Below are positions 8,419 through 16,567 of a stretch of 64,000 nucleotides of DNA, one piece after another. Both the position numbers and the translations under genes were made by a program. Numbering within the stretch: the first letter of the stretch is position 1; every line of letters starts with the position of its first letter. A model generated the notes under the pieces. That model was not told the origin of the DNA. It searched no databases and was given only the letters and a program-made list of their open reading frames with translations. The DNA is from a virus, in the IMG/VR virus record IMGVR_UViG_3300042890_002891, positions 1 through 64,000 of that record; one strand, given 5' to 3'.

Positions 8419-9807
8419 ATGTCTACATTCTCATCCACAGTCACTGCCTCAGATGCCAACACCGCTCAGGATCTGGCCGAAGCTGGTGCACGGGCTCAAG
8501 TGGCCGCATCACTGGGCGGCGATGTTGTAATAATCAGCAGTTTTACCAACACAGTGGTTGATGCCACTGGCAGATACACTTCTACCTTTACCATTGACGC
8601 TGAACCATTTGTTGCACCGCCAGCAGTTGTGATTCCGCCATTTGATGAATTTGCAGGAGTTGATGCAGCAGTAGCAGCACAGGCTGCAACGCCAGTGAAC
8701 ACATTTCTAGATCCGCAACAGCAGGCCGAAGCCCGTGACGCTGCTCTTGCCGAAGCCGCTGCAGAAGCCAATGCAGCCAGTGCTGCCGACCCTGTTGATG
8801 CAGCAAACGATCAAAGCCTTCAAGATCAAGAAGATGCCAGACAACTTGCAGCAGCACAACCCACAACCTCTGCTACTCCTGTAGATATATTTCCAGAGTT
8901 GATCCCACCCAACACCAATGTGGCCTTGCCCAGTCTGGGCACTTTCACCAATGATCAGGCCATAGCAGCGGCTGCCAAACAACAGGCAGGCACTCTGTTG
9001 GCACAGCGTCAAGCCACGCTGGAAGCACAACGCAAGATGACCAACAACGGGGACTGGCGTGTTAGACTCAGCCTGGCTCCCAGTGCCACCTATTTGTACA
9101 ATGCAAGTCCTCCAGGAATACTGGCTCCTTTGGCCAAAACAGGTGGAGTAATATTTCCCTACACACCCAAGATTGAGATCAACTACAAGGCTGAGTATTC
9201 CCCATACGCACTCACTCACTCAAACTACAAGGGCTATTTCTACCAGTCAAGCTATACTGATGCAGTAAATATGTCAGCCACATTCACAGCACAAGATTCT
9301 GCTGAAGCAGATTACATGTTGGCAGTGATACACTTTTTTAGATCAGTGACAAAAATGTTCTATGGGCAAGATGCAGAACGAGGTGCACCACCTCCTTTGG
9401 TGTTCTTGACAGGCTTGGGGCAGTATCAGTTTTCAGCGCATCCTTGTGTGGTCAGCAGTTTTCAATACAGCCTGCCAGCCGATGTTGATTATATACGGGC
9501 CAGAAGTACCAATGTCAACGGAACCAATCTGTTGTCACGCAGAGACCGACAAGACTTGCCCACAAATCCTATCTCCAGTGCAGTCAATCGACTGGCAAAT
9601 CTTTTCTCCAGTCAAGGCATAAGCAAAGGAGCAATGTCCAGTCCAGACGCTCCGGCCACCCTGGGAAAAAATGAACCAACCTATGTGCCCACAAAACTTG
9701 AAATCAGCTTGGTATTGTTGCCAATACAAACTAGATCGCAGGTCAGCCAACAGTTCAGTGTCAAGGGATTTGCCAACGGTGATCTAATCAAAGGAGGGTT
9801 CTGGTAA
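8419..9807 (+). CDS. Baseplate/tail-tube structural protein (candidate gp48 or gp54 equivalent)
   Basis: A 462-residue protein. Residues 1-60 contain a repeat-like SSFTNTVVDATGRYTSTFTI segment. Residues 65-210 are an Ala/Pro/Gln-rich low-complexity linker. The folded C-terminal part holds PSATYLYNASPPGILAPL, GVIFPYTPKIEINY, LTHSNYKGYFYQSSYTDA, an IHFFRSVTKMFYGQD block and a LPADVDYIRARS block. I recognise this C-terminal part as conserved in T4-like marine phages next to gp53, where it is annotated as a gp48/gp54-type baseplate protein. The exact T4 counterpart cannot be fixed here. First gene of the structural operon, overlapping gp53 by 1 nt (TAATG). Contains the TFLDPQQQAEA motif shared with the gene at 10109. 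Confidence 0.6.
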   Translation: MSTFSSTVTASDANTAQDLAEAGARAQVAASLGGDVVIISSFTNTVVDATGRYTSTFTIDAEPFVAPPAVVIPPFDEFAGVDAAVAAQAATPVNTFLDPQQQAEARDAALAEAAAEANAASAADPVDAANDQSLQDQEDARQLAAAQPTTSATPVDIFPELIPPNTNVALPSLGTFTNDQAIAAAAKQQAGTLLAQRQATLEAQRKMTNNGDWRVRLSLAPSATYLYNASPPGILAPLAKTGGVIFPYTPKIEINYKAEYSPYALTHSNYKGYFYQSSYTDAVNMSATFTAQDSAEADYMLAVIHFFRSVTKMFYGQDAERGAPPPLVFLTGLGQYQFSAHPCVVSSFQYSLPADVDYIRARSTNVNGTNLLSRRDRQDLPTNPISSAVNRLANLFSSQGISKGAMSSPDAPATLGKNEPTYVPTKLEISLVLLPIQTRSQVSQQFSVKGFANGDLIKGGFW

Positions 9808-10106
9808 TGGCCACTTATGATTCAACCAGCGCATACTATGCCACTGGCTATAGTCAGTTCTTTCTGGACACCATGACCAATCGTCCCATTCCCAAAGAAA
9901 CTGATGATCGTGTCATGCTGATCAACACCACGTATCAGTATAGACCAGATCTCCTGGCATTTGACTTGTACGACACACCAGAGTTGTGGTGGGTGTTTTA
10001 TCAACGCAATCCCAATACTCTGACTGCACCTCCCCTGGACTTTAAGGCCGGTGTACAAATTTATCTGCCAAAAATTACCACATTACGCAGCGTGTTAGGA
10101 TTCTAA
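9807..10106 (+). CDS. 53: Baseplate wedge protein gp53-like
   Basis: A 99-residue protein with the compact motif YRPDLLAFDLYDTPELWWVF near residues 50-70, then QRNPNTL and ending in a hydrophobic GVQIYLP segment. This LysM-like pattern is typical of gp53 in T4-type phages, which joins baseplate wedges around the hub. It is about half the length of T4 gp53 (196 residues), matching only its conserved half. Position between a gp48/54-like gene and other baseplate genes supports the call. It starts at TAATG overlapping the upstream stop. Confidence 0.75.
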   Translation: MATYDSTSAYYATGYSQFFLDTMTNRPIPKETDDRVMLINTTYQYRPDLLAFDLYDTPELWWVFYQRNPNTLTAPPLDFKAGVQIYLPKITTLRSVLGF

Positions 10107-10108
10107 GC

Positions 10109-11647
10109 ATGGCCACTCAGGATCAGATCTCGCAGTTTCTAGCAGCATTTTATCAATCTTGGAATTCTTCTATCCAAGATCGGCAAGCATATCGCACTGC
10201 AATTTCTATAGCAGAAATACGGACTGGATTGCAAGTTGGCAGAGCCATCAATGCCCCGGCTGGTATCAATTTCAATCTTATTTCACCTGACGATATACCT
10301 TCATTTGAATCTCTTACCGCTGGAATAAATCCACCCAGTAGTTCAGCCGATACCACCAGAGCCGCACAAACTGCACGGGACGACCGTGCCAGTTCAAGCA
10401 ATCCTGTTCCTCCTCAGCAGGTTGAAACGTTTGATGGCAGAATAGTTGAAAAAACCACAGCAGGTCCAACCAATGCTGACCCACCACCGACCACAGAAAC
10501 AGGAGATGTTGACTCGGGCACTGATGCAACCACGGTTACATACAACAATAGTCAATCCACATCTTCTCCTCCGGCAAGCGGCCCGTTACCATCTCCGCCA
10601 TCTTCTACATTCCTGGATCCTGCGCAGCGAGCAGAATTCAATCAATTACAAGGTTCAGGAGCAGTGCCCGGAGCCACTCCTGTAAACAACGCTAAACAAG
10701 GCGGGGTAGGAGCTCGTAGCGATGATGCTGCTGGTGTCAACGGCACCGCAGCGGTTCGTAATAGACTGGATGAATTGTATGGCGGTGCCTCCAATGCCAT
10801 TGTGGCACAAGACAATGTACTAGATCAGTATGCCAGCTATACATATAGTCTAAGTTGGTATTTAATGGATCCTGACACATACACCGCACTAATGAAATCT
10901 CCAAAGAAAACATTAAATGGCTACTATTTGTTGGCACAAAGTGGTGGCGCAGGTGTTACAACACAGACACCTACCGGTGCAACCAGTGTGGGCACTGGTC
11001 GCAGTCCGTTCTTTCCGTTGGATTATTATCTTGACAATTTTGAACTCACCACTGCGTATGGCAGCTCTATAGGCAGCGGCGGTGCAGCAAAACTTACGGA
11101 CTTGAGTTTTACAGTAACTGAGCCCAATGGAATCACACTGTTGAGCAATTTAATAAAAGCTGTTAGAGATTTATATGAAACTAAAAATATAACCAAGCCA
11201 GGAACTCCTGTAAACTACGCAGCGGCACAATATTGTATGGCCATAAGATTTTATGGCTACGACATCAATGGCAATCTTGTACAACCTATTGCACGAAAAA
11301 CTGGCAGCACAGATAATCGTGCAGCAATTGAAAAGTTTGTGCCTTTTATTATCACTGAACTTGAATTTCGAGTGGCAAACAAGTTGGTTGAATACACCAT
11401 CAAAGGAGCAAGCCCTGGCGATATCACTGGCAAAAGTACCAATCGTGGCAGCATACCACAGAATTTTCAGTTCCAAGGCAGCACAGTCAAGGACATATTG
11501 GTTGGTACTGTGATACAACAAACAGCAAGCCAGGCAGCAGGAGACGAAACCAGACTTGGTGTTCCTATAGAATCATCGCCACCGGGCAGTAACACTGTAC
11601 AAGATCCTCAACAACGAGCACAAGCACTTTTAGAGGCCGGACAATAA
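10109..11647 (+). CDS. Putative baseplate protein with Pro/Ala/Ser linker
   Basis: A 512-residue protein not firmly recognised. Residues 1-70 form a predicted helical segment (QISQFLAAFYQSW...). Residues 80-230 are a low-complexity linker with runs of Pro, Ser and Thr. The C-terminal 280 residues look folded, with YTYSLSWYLMDPDTY, NFELTTAYGSS and KFVPFIITELEFRVANKL. It contains TFLDPAQRAEF in the linker and QDPQQRAQALLEAGQ at the very C-terminus, both echoing a motif in the 8419 gene. Lying between gp53 and gp5, it is probably a baseplate hub or tube-proximal component. A gp27 or gp54 equivalent is possible but unproven. Confidence 0.55.
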   Translation: MATQDQISQFLAAFYQSWNSSIQDRQAYRTAISIAEIRTGLQVGRAINAPAGINFNLISPDDIPSFESLTAGINPPSSSADTTRAAQTARDDRASSSNPVPPQQVETFDGRIVEKTTAGPTNADPPPTTETGDVDSGTDATTVTYNNSQSTSSPPASGPLPSPPSSTFLDPAQRAEFNQLQGSGAVPGATPVNNAKQGGVGARSDDAAGVNGTAAVRNRLDELYGGASNAIVAQDNVLDQYASYTYSLSWYLMDPDTYTALMKSPKKTLNGYYLLAQSGGAGVTTQTPTGATSVGTGRSPFFPLDYYLDNFELTTAYGSSIGSGGAAKLTDLSFTVTEPNGITLLSNLIKAVRDLYETKNITKPGTPVNYAAAQYCMAIRFYGYDINGNLVQPIARKTGSTDNRAAIEKFVPFIITELEFRVANKLVEYTIKGASPGDITGKSTNRGSIPQNFQFQGSTVKDILVGTVIQQTASQAAGDETRLGVPIESSPPGSNTVQDPQQRAQALLEAGQ

Positions 11648-11648
11648 T

Positions 11649-13310
11649 ATGGCTACTAACGCAATCCCTCGAATAATATCAGCAACTGACAACGTACCAC
11701 AAACCAAACCAGGCGAAAATGCAGTTGGCGGTGTTGGTGCCCCTCCCAAGGCCGATGCAGCGCCTAAACCTGGTGCTACCACACTTGGCAGCGGTCTATG
11801 TGCGGCACTAAATGCTTACTATGCAGAGCAGGCCAAACGCAGTGGATTTATACCAGACGTTTATGAAATTAAATTTGCTGATCCCATACTAGAAAATGCC
11901 AGCCTTGTTCCTCCAGGCGACTATTTCGACAAAAGCCTAGTAGGCGGTTCAGCTACAGCAACAGCAGCAGATCAACTGCTGAGTGAAAAACAAAGCATTA
12001 ACACTACTGTGCGTCAAAAGTCTGCCACAGCAGGACAACAGATTGTGCAATTTATTGACACAGTGTTACGCAGCAGCAGTTATATTACTGCTCAACAAAA
12101 AGTTACCTGGAATCCAGATACCTACACCTGGAACGATAATGGCCCGCCTCAGAGATTTGCCTGGTTTGATATCAGTTGTGAAGCACAGCAATTGAAATAT
12201 GATTCAAAACAAAACGATTTTGCGTACAAAATGATTTATACCATATCGCCGTTTCAAACGCCAGTGATCAGTGAATATTTTGAAAGTGGAGAATTCAGAG
12301 GAGTGCATAAGGTTTATAACTATTGGTTTACTGGACAAAACACTCAGGTATTGCAATTTGAACAGGCATTCAACCACTTATGGACACAGGCTATCACCAG
12401 TGATGTTTCGATAGCCTCTGCTACGCAATCATCACAAACTGGACAAAATAGCGAATCACTTTCAAAAAAACGACCAATGCCAGCCAGCGGTCAGGCACGT
12501 CAAGGCGGTGATAGCAAGACATTCGAGCCCGGTGCCAATGCAGCCGATTATCTATATTCAGCTGATCAGGCCGACATTAGATTGGTAATCGTAGGAGATC
12601 CTGCCTGGATTCCTTCTCCCAAGGCCATGCAACCAGGAAAGTTTGTCTCAGCACCTTTTGAAGCTGATGGCACTATAAATGTAAGTGCATCGGGCGCATA
12701 CTTTGAATTTGCATGGAATCGGCCCAGGGACTATGATCTCAGCACAGGAATCATGGACACAGGAAAAAATAATAATTTTGCAGATCGCATCCAGGGCAAA
12801 CCAGGACTGGCGCAACAAACTGTCACATACATGGCCACTACCAGCAAAAGTATATTTCGTGGAGGAAAATTTACTCAGGAACTTGAAGGGGCTCGGGTAG
12901 AAAATACTTTTTCTACCAAAGCAGCTGATGCTGGAAGAAACACTACTCCGCCAACAACCACAGCAAAAACCTCAGGGATCGCCGGCATAATAGCGGCAAC
13001 CAATAATGTATCGCCTGTCAACCAAATAATACAATCAACATCAAAAGTGTTGCAAGCAGGTTCTGCTCGGGCGTTGCAGGCTGTTACAGAATACACATCG
13101 CCTGCACCTACGCCAGTTTCTATCACATCAGTTTCAGGAGCACAACCAGTGCCGGCAAAACCTGCCAGTGTAGATGGTGCAGATATTCCAAACACAGAAT
13201 TTCAACCGCCACCTGTTCTTTCTGGAAAACCTGGAGAAAACAGACTTGGCGGATTCGATCTATCGCCGAATCCGTCTCAAGGTGTAGTAAACGACGATCA
13301 AGGAACCTAA
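11649..13310 (+). CDS. Putative baseplate protein, companion of the preceding gene
   Basis: A 553-residue protein, function not recognised. The N-terminal helix (LCAALNAYYAEQAKRSGF) is similar in position and character to that of the previous gene (FLAAFYQSWNSS). The central 130-380 region looks folded, with WNPDTYTWNDNGPPQRFAWF, YFESGEFRGVHKVYNYWFTG and RLVIVGDPAWIP. The C-terminal 150 residues are Pro/Ala/Thr-rich. A KPGEN-(A/R)-(V/L)-GG motif occurs near both ends (about residues 19 and 530). Between gp53 and gp5, it probably belongs to the baseplate hub region. The GDPAWIP segment is of a type seen in phage hub proteins, but I cannot assign a T4 gene number. Confidence 0.5.
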   Translation: MATNAIPRIISATDNVPQTKPGENAVGGVGAPPKADAAPKPGATTLGSGLCAALNAYYAEQAKRSGFIPDVYEIKFADPILENASLVPPGDYFDKSLVGGSATATAADQLLSEKQSINTTVRQKSATAGQQIVQFIDTVLRSSSYITAQQKVTWNPDTYTWNDNGPPQRFAWFDISCEAQQLKYDSKQNDFAYKMIYTISPFQTPVISEYFESGEFRGVHKVYNYWFTGQNTQVLQFEQAFNHLWTQAITSDVSIASATQSSQTGQNSESLSKKRPMPASGQARQGGDSKTFEPGANAADYLYSADQADIRLVIVGDPAWIPSPKAMQPGKFVSAPFEADGTINVSASGAYFEFAWNRPRDYDLSTGIMDTGKNNNFADRIQGKPGLAQQTVTYMATTSKSIFRGGKFTQELEGARVENTFSTKAADAGRNTTPPTTTAKTSGIAGIIAATNNVSPVNQIIQSTSKVLQAGSARALQAVTEYTSPAPTPVSITSVSGAQPVPAKPASVDGADIPNTEFQPPPVLSGKPGENRLGGFDLSPNPSQGVVNDDQGT

Positions 13311-13319
13311 AGGACACTT

Positions 13320-14834
13320 ATGGCACAAAATAATACCCAACAATCGGGCAGCGCACCCAATTATAAATTTGATCGTGGTGGCACACCTGCAGAAATGGGG
13401 CCATTTGTTGGTCGTATTGTAAACACTGTGGACCTTACACGAACTGGTCGCTTGCAGGTTTTCATTGAACAGTTTGCCAGCGGTCGACCCAGCACCAATC
13501 CTGAAACCTGGCGTTGGGTAAGATATTTGTCACCCTTCTATGGAGCCACAGAAAAAACCAGCACCAGTGCAGGTGTAGGCACATACCCTGGAAATCAACA
13601 AAGTTACGGCATGTGGTTTACTCCACCGGATATTGGTACATCTGTTATGTGTTTTTTTGTTGAAGGTGATCCTGACAAAGGTTACTATATTGGGTCAATA
13701 ATTGAAGACAGCTTGAATCATATGCTGCCAGCCATTGGCGCTGCCAAGTCAGGTGAGTATGTCACACAAAACAAGTCACAAGCAGAATATTTTGCCAATG
13801 CACCTCAGTTGCCTGTTACCGAAATCAACTCTGCCAACAAAGAAATTAACAAAAATCCACGATTCTTTGATCAACCCAAGCCTGTGCATAGTTTTCAAGC
13901 AGCTATATTTTTTCAGCAAGGACTGAACAAAGATCCTGAACGTGGTCCTATTATTTCAAATGCACAACGAGAAAGCCCTAGCACAGTGTATGGAATTAGC
14001 ACACCCGGCCAGCCTATCTATCAGAGTGGTGCAGACCCCAATACCATACGAAAACAACTTAATTCTGGATCTCTCAAACCGCAAGATGTTAAAGTGATAG
14101 GCCGCAAAGGTGGGCACACACTGGTCATGGATGATGGCGATCTAGACGGCAACAATGCCTTGCTTAGACTACGAACTGCCAAGGGTCATCAGATCATGAT
14201 GAATGATTCTGAAAACTTTTTTCAGTTCATTCATTCCAATGGACAAACCTGGATTGAACTAGGGTCCGAAGGCACAGTAGATATTTTTTCAACCAACAGT
14301 GTAAACGTAAGAACTCAAGGAACTATCAATTTACATGCTGACAAAGATATCAATATGTTTGCTGGTGGCAATATCAATCTGAAATCAAATGCAGCCACTA
14401 ATATTGGTGCTGTGACTACCATGAACATAGCCAGCCAAGAAGCCATGGTCATTTATGGTCAGTCCACAGTAGGAATAAAAGCTAACGGATCATTGGCTTT
14501 GCAAGGTAAAACAACTGCATCAATATCTGGTGGCACATCGTTGAGATTTAGTGCAGCAAGGATAGATCTCAACGGGTTACCAGCAACGTCAGTGAAAACC
14601 CCTAAACTGTATCCTAAAACAATCTTGGATGATACTACCTTTAATAATTCCACCGGCTGGCAAGTAAAACCCAATGGACTAACAAGTATTGTTACTCGCG
14701 CCCCAACACATGAACCGTATCCGTACCATAATCAGGGTGTAGCTGTCAGCGTGAGTTTAACTGAAGGAACTCCTACTCCACCGCCAGACGCTGAACCAGT
14801 TCCTTCCAGCTGGGGCATAGTTAGAAAATCATGA
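13320..14834 (+). CDS. 5: Baseplate hub/tail spike protein gp5-like, without lysozyme domain
   Basis: A 504-residue protein. Residues 25-125 are the VgrG/gp5 OB-fold: FVGRIVNTVDLTRTGRLQVF, WVRYLSPFYGA, PPDIGTSVMCFF and DPDKGYYIGSI. Residues 260-330 hold GRKGGHTLVMDDGD, LLRLRTAKGHQIMMNDS and SNGQTWIELGSEG. Residues 330-440 are short alternating repeats (INLHADKDINMFAGGNINLK...), the triple-stranded beta-helix that forms the membrane-piercing needle. T4 gp5 has a lysozyme domain between OB-fold and needle. Here that segment (about 130-255) shows no T4-lysozyme-like catalytic motif. The protein should trimerise at the centre of the baseplate. It has a good AAGGA-type ribosome site (AAAGGACAC) before ATG. 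Confidence 0.85.
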   Translation: MAQNNTQQSGSAPNYKFDRGGTPAEMGPFVGRIVNTVDLTRTGRLQVFIEQFASGRPSTNPETWRWVRYLSPFYGATEKTSTSAGVGTYPGNQQSYGMWFTPPDIGTSVMCFFVEGDPDKGYYIGSIIEDSLNHMLPAIGAAKSGEYVTQNKSQAEYFANAPQLPVTEINSANKEINKNPRFFDQPKPVHSFQAAIFFQQGLNKDPERGPIISNAQRESPSTVYGISTPGQPIYQSGADPNTIRKQLNSGSLKPQDVKVIGRKGGHTLVMDDGDLDGNNALLRLRTAKGHQIMMNDSENFFQFIHSNGQTWIELGSEGTVDIFSTNSVNVRTQGTINLHADKDINMFAGGNINLKSNAATNIGAVTTMNIASQEAMVIYGQSTVGIKANGSLALQGKTTASISGGTSLRFSAARIDLNGLPATSVKTPKLYPKTILDDTTFNNSTGWQVKPNGLTSIVTRAPTHEPYPYHNQGVAVSVSLTEGTPTPPPDAEPVPSSWGIVRKS

Positions 14835-16138
14835 GTAAATTTTCATTCACAGGACCAAACGGTGAAGTATATGATGTAGACGGTCCATCGGGTGCCACTG
14901 TGGAGCAGGCTAAAGCAGTATTTGATCAACAAATCAACACCGGCGGATTAGTAGGAATCCCGGTGGGCGGTCTAGTGAATGCAGTTACACAAGCCACAGG
15001 TGGCTTGTCATCGGCTATAGCGCAAATAGGACCAGCATCATTTGCACAGGCCCTACAACTAGGTAATATAATTAATCTTCCAGACCTAAGAGGATTACCC
15101 ATTCCTAATCCAATAGGAGTAAGTGACTTTATCAAAACAACCATAGGTCAACAGAGCATTGGCACAATTGATACTACACAAATACAAGGTCTAATAGCAC
15201 AAACTGGTGTGTCAGTTGGACAAGCAGCGTCAGCAATCACTGATTTCAAAGGGCTTGGTAAGTTTGGCCTTAATGCTGATCAGTTGCAATTGTCAGGCTT
15301 GATCAAACCAGGGCTGGCTGAACAAATCAACCTGGATCCCAGCAAATTTACAAGCATCTTGTCGAGCCCTACCAGTTGGACGGGCAAGTTAGGCGCTACA
15401 GATTTAACTTCTGTACTAGGCAACGAACGTTTGCAAACCACAGTACAACAAGGACTAATGAATGTGAACTTTGACCAACTCAAACAAATAGGAGTAATCA
15501 GCGGCACAGAAGCAGCATCGCAACTGGGTCCGTTGTTGAACATCTCTACAAAATTTGGCCTAGGCAATGCAACAGAATGGCTCAAAACCGCACCGTCAAT
15601 AGGATCGTTGGGATCATTGGGGTCACTAGTAAGTGACGGTGGAATAGGTAGCGGAATAAGCAGTTTAGTTAGTGGTGGTGGCATTGGTGGTGGCATTGGT
15701 GGACTACTAAGTGGTGGTGGCATTGGTGGACTACTAAGTGGTGGTGGCATTAGTGGAATAGTCGGCGATATGACCAATTTTGCCAAATCAGCAGAATTTG
15801 CACAGTCATTTAGTGGACTACTAAGTGGTGGTGGCATTGGTGGACTACTAAGTGGTGGTGGCATTGGTGGACTACTAAGTGGTGGTGGTGGTATTGGTGA
15901 ATTACTAAGTGGTGGTGGCATTGGTGGATTACTAAGTGGTGGATTTGGTGGATTTGGTGGATTTGGTGGATTTGGCGGTTTTGGAGATTCCGGCGGCAAC
16001 CCATTAGAATCAGGGGTACAAGTGGCCAAAGGATTTACCAACACTGTGAATCGATCTAATTTGAATGAAGCAGTGAAAAAAGTCATTGGCAACAGCAAGA
16101 TATCTGTGCCAGATTTTGCACCTCCAGGCACCAGCTAA
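14831..16138 (+). CDS. Glycine-repeat structural protein downstream of gp5
   Basis: A 435-residue protein. The first 35 residues (FTGPNGEVYDVDGPSGATVE, then a helix) form a small module I know from other phage proteins. Residues 40-250 look helical. Residues 265-385 consist of degenerate LLSGGGIGG units and a run of four FGG triplets. The C-terminus is ordinary again. It overlaps gp5 by ATGA and precedes gp25, so it is very likely baseplate-associated, perhaps at the hub or spike. Function unknown. The repeat tract is also repetitive at DNA level, so its length may vary between isolates. Confidence 0.6.
   Translation: MSKFSFTGPNGEVYDVDGPSGATVEQAKAVFDQQINTGGLVGIPVGGLVNAVTQATGGLSSAIAQIGPASFAQALQLGNIINLPDLRGLPIPNPIGVSDFIKTTIGQQSIGTIDTTQIQGLIAQTGVSVGQAASAITDFKGLGKFGLNADQLQLSGLIKPGLAEQINLDPSKFTSILSSPTSWTGKLGATDLTSVLGNERLQTTVQQGLMNVNFDQLKQIGVISGTEAASQLGPLLNISTKFGLGNATEWLKTAPSIGSLGSLGSLVSDGGIGSGISSLVSGGGIGGGIGGLLSGGGIGGLLSGGGISGIVGDMTNFAKSAEFAQSFSGLLSGGGIGGLLSGGGIGGLLSGGGGIGELLSGGGIGGLLSGGFGGFGGFGGFGGFGDSGGNPLESGVQVAKGFTNTVNRSNLNEAVKKVIGNSKISVPDFAPPGTS
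15640..15985 (+). repeat. 27-nt and 9-nt tandem DNA repeats inside the Gly-rich gene
   Basis: Multiple near-identical copies of a 27-nt unit (agtggtggtggcattggt plus ggactacta) lie at about 15660-15930, with an interruption at about 15755-15815. Five copies of ggatttggt or close variants follow at about 15940-15980. Prone to slippage; copy number in an assembly may be unreliable. Confidence 0.85.
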
Positions 16139-16141
16139 ATA
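16135..16141 (+). promoter_or_regulatory. Possible late promoter element (CTAAATA) before gp25
   Basis: CTAAATA overlaps the stop of the preceding gene and lies only 5 nt before the gp25 ATG. The string TAAATATCT followed by two bases and ATGG recurs before the 69-residue gene at 63447. A transcript from it would be nearly leaderless, so it may instead be a shared start-site context. Confidence 0.3.
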
Positions 16142-16146
16142 TCTGT

Positions 16147-16521
16147 ATGGCCACATTCATTGGATTTAACACACAGAATCAATTTAAAAAATTCACGCTG
16201 GTAGACGGCGAATTAATCAAGCGCGACCTACTGAACGCATTCAATGTCTGGCAAGGGCAATTGCCTGGCCGCCCGTCATACGGAACCACACTCTGGAGTT
16301 TTTTGTTTGAAAGCCAGGATCAAACTACCATGGCCAATATTCTGCGTGAAGTACAAAGAGTAGCCGGCGGCGATCCTAGAATTTATCTAAATGATGTACA
16401 AGTGTACCCACAGGAAAACGGTGTGTTGATTGAACTGGAGATACAACTAGTGGCTGGTGCAGATGCACAGTTGCTGAGTGTATTCTTTGATCAACAACAG
16501 CGCAGAGCTTCGTTTGTATAA
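16147..16521 (+). CDS. 25: Baseplate wedge protein gp25-like
   Basis: A 124-residue protein of the gp25/GpW family, close in length to T4 gp25 (132 residues). The core motif GQLPGRPSYGTTLWSFLFES (residues 37-56) matches the P-x-x-x-x-x-G-T-x-L pattern of the family. It is followed by a helix (ILREVQRVAGGDPRI) and two beta strands (VQVYPQENGVLIELEIQL). gp25 links sheath and wedge and nucleates sheath assembly; homologues exist in all contractile injection systems. It precedes gp6 as in other T4-like phages. Confidence 0.92.
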   Translation: MATFIGFNTQNQFKKFTLVDGELIKRDLLNAFNVWQGQLPGRPSYGTTLWSFLFESQDQTTMANILREVQRVAGGDPRIYLNDVQVYPQENGVLIELEIQLVAGADAQLLSVFFDQQQRRASFV

Positions 16522-16542
16522 AAGTAGCCGTTTACTTTATCG

Positions 16543-16549
16543 GTAAATA
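16543..16549 (+). promoter_or_regulatory. Candidate late promoter (GTAAATA) before gp6
   Basis: CGGTAAATAA lies 18 nt before the gp6 start, in one of the few intergenic gaps of the structural region. It is the same element and nearly the same spacing as before the 8419 gene. Confidence 0.55.
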
Positions 16550-16567
16550 ACATATTAACGGAATATC

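Noticed and set aside
15640-15985. CRISPR array
   Set aside because: The regular repeats are contiguous, in frame, coding for Gly-rich protein and have no unique spacers.
15280-16131. Long proline-rich open frame on the minus strand
   Set aside because: It is the antisense shadow of the Gly-repeat gene; Gly codons read backwards give Pro. No ribosome site or operon context.
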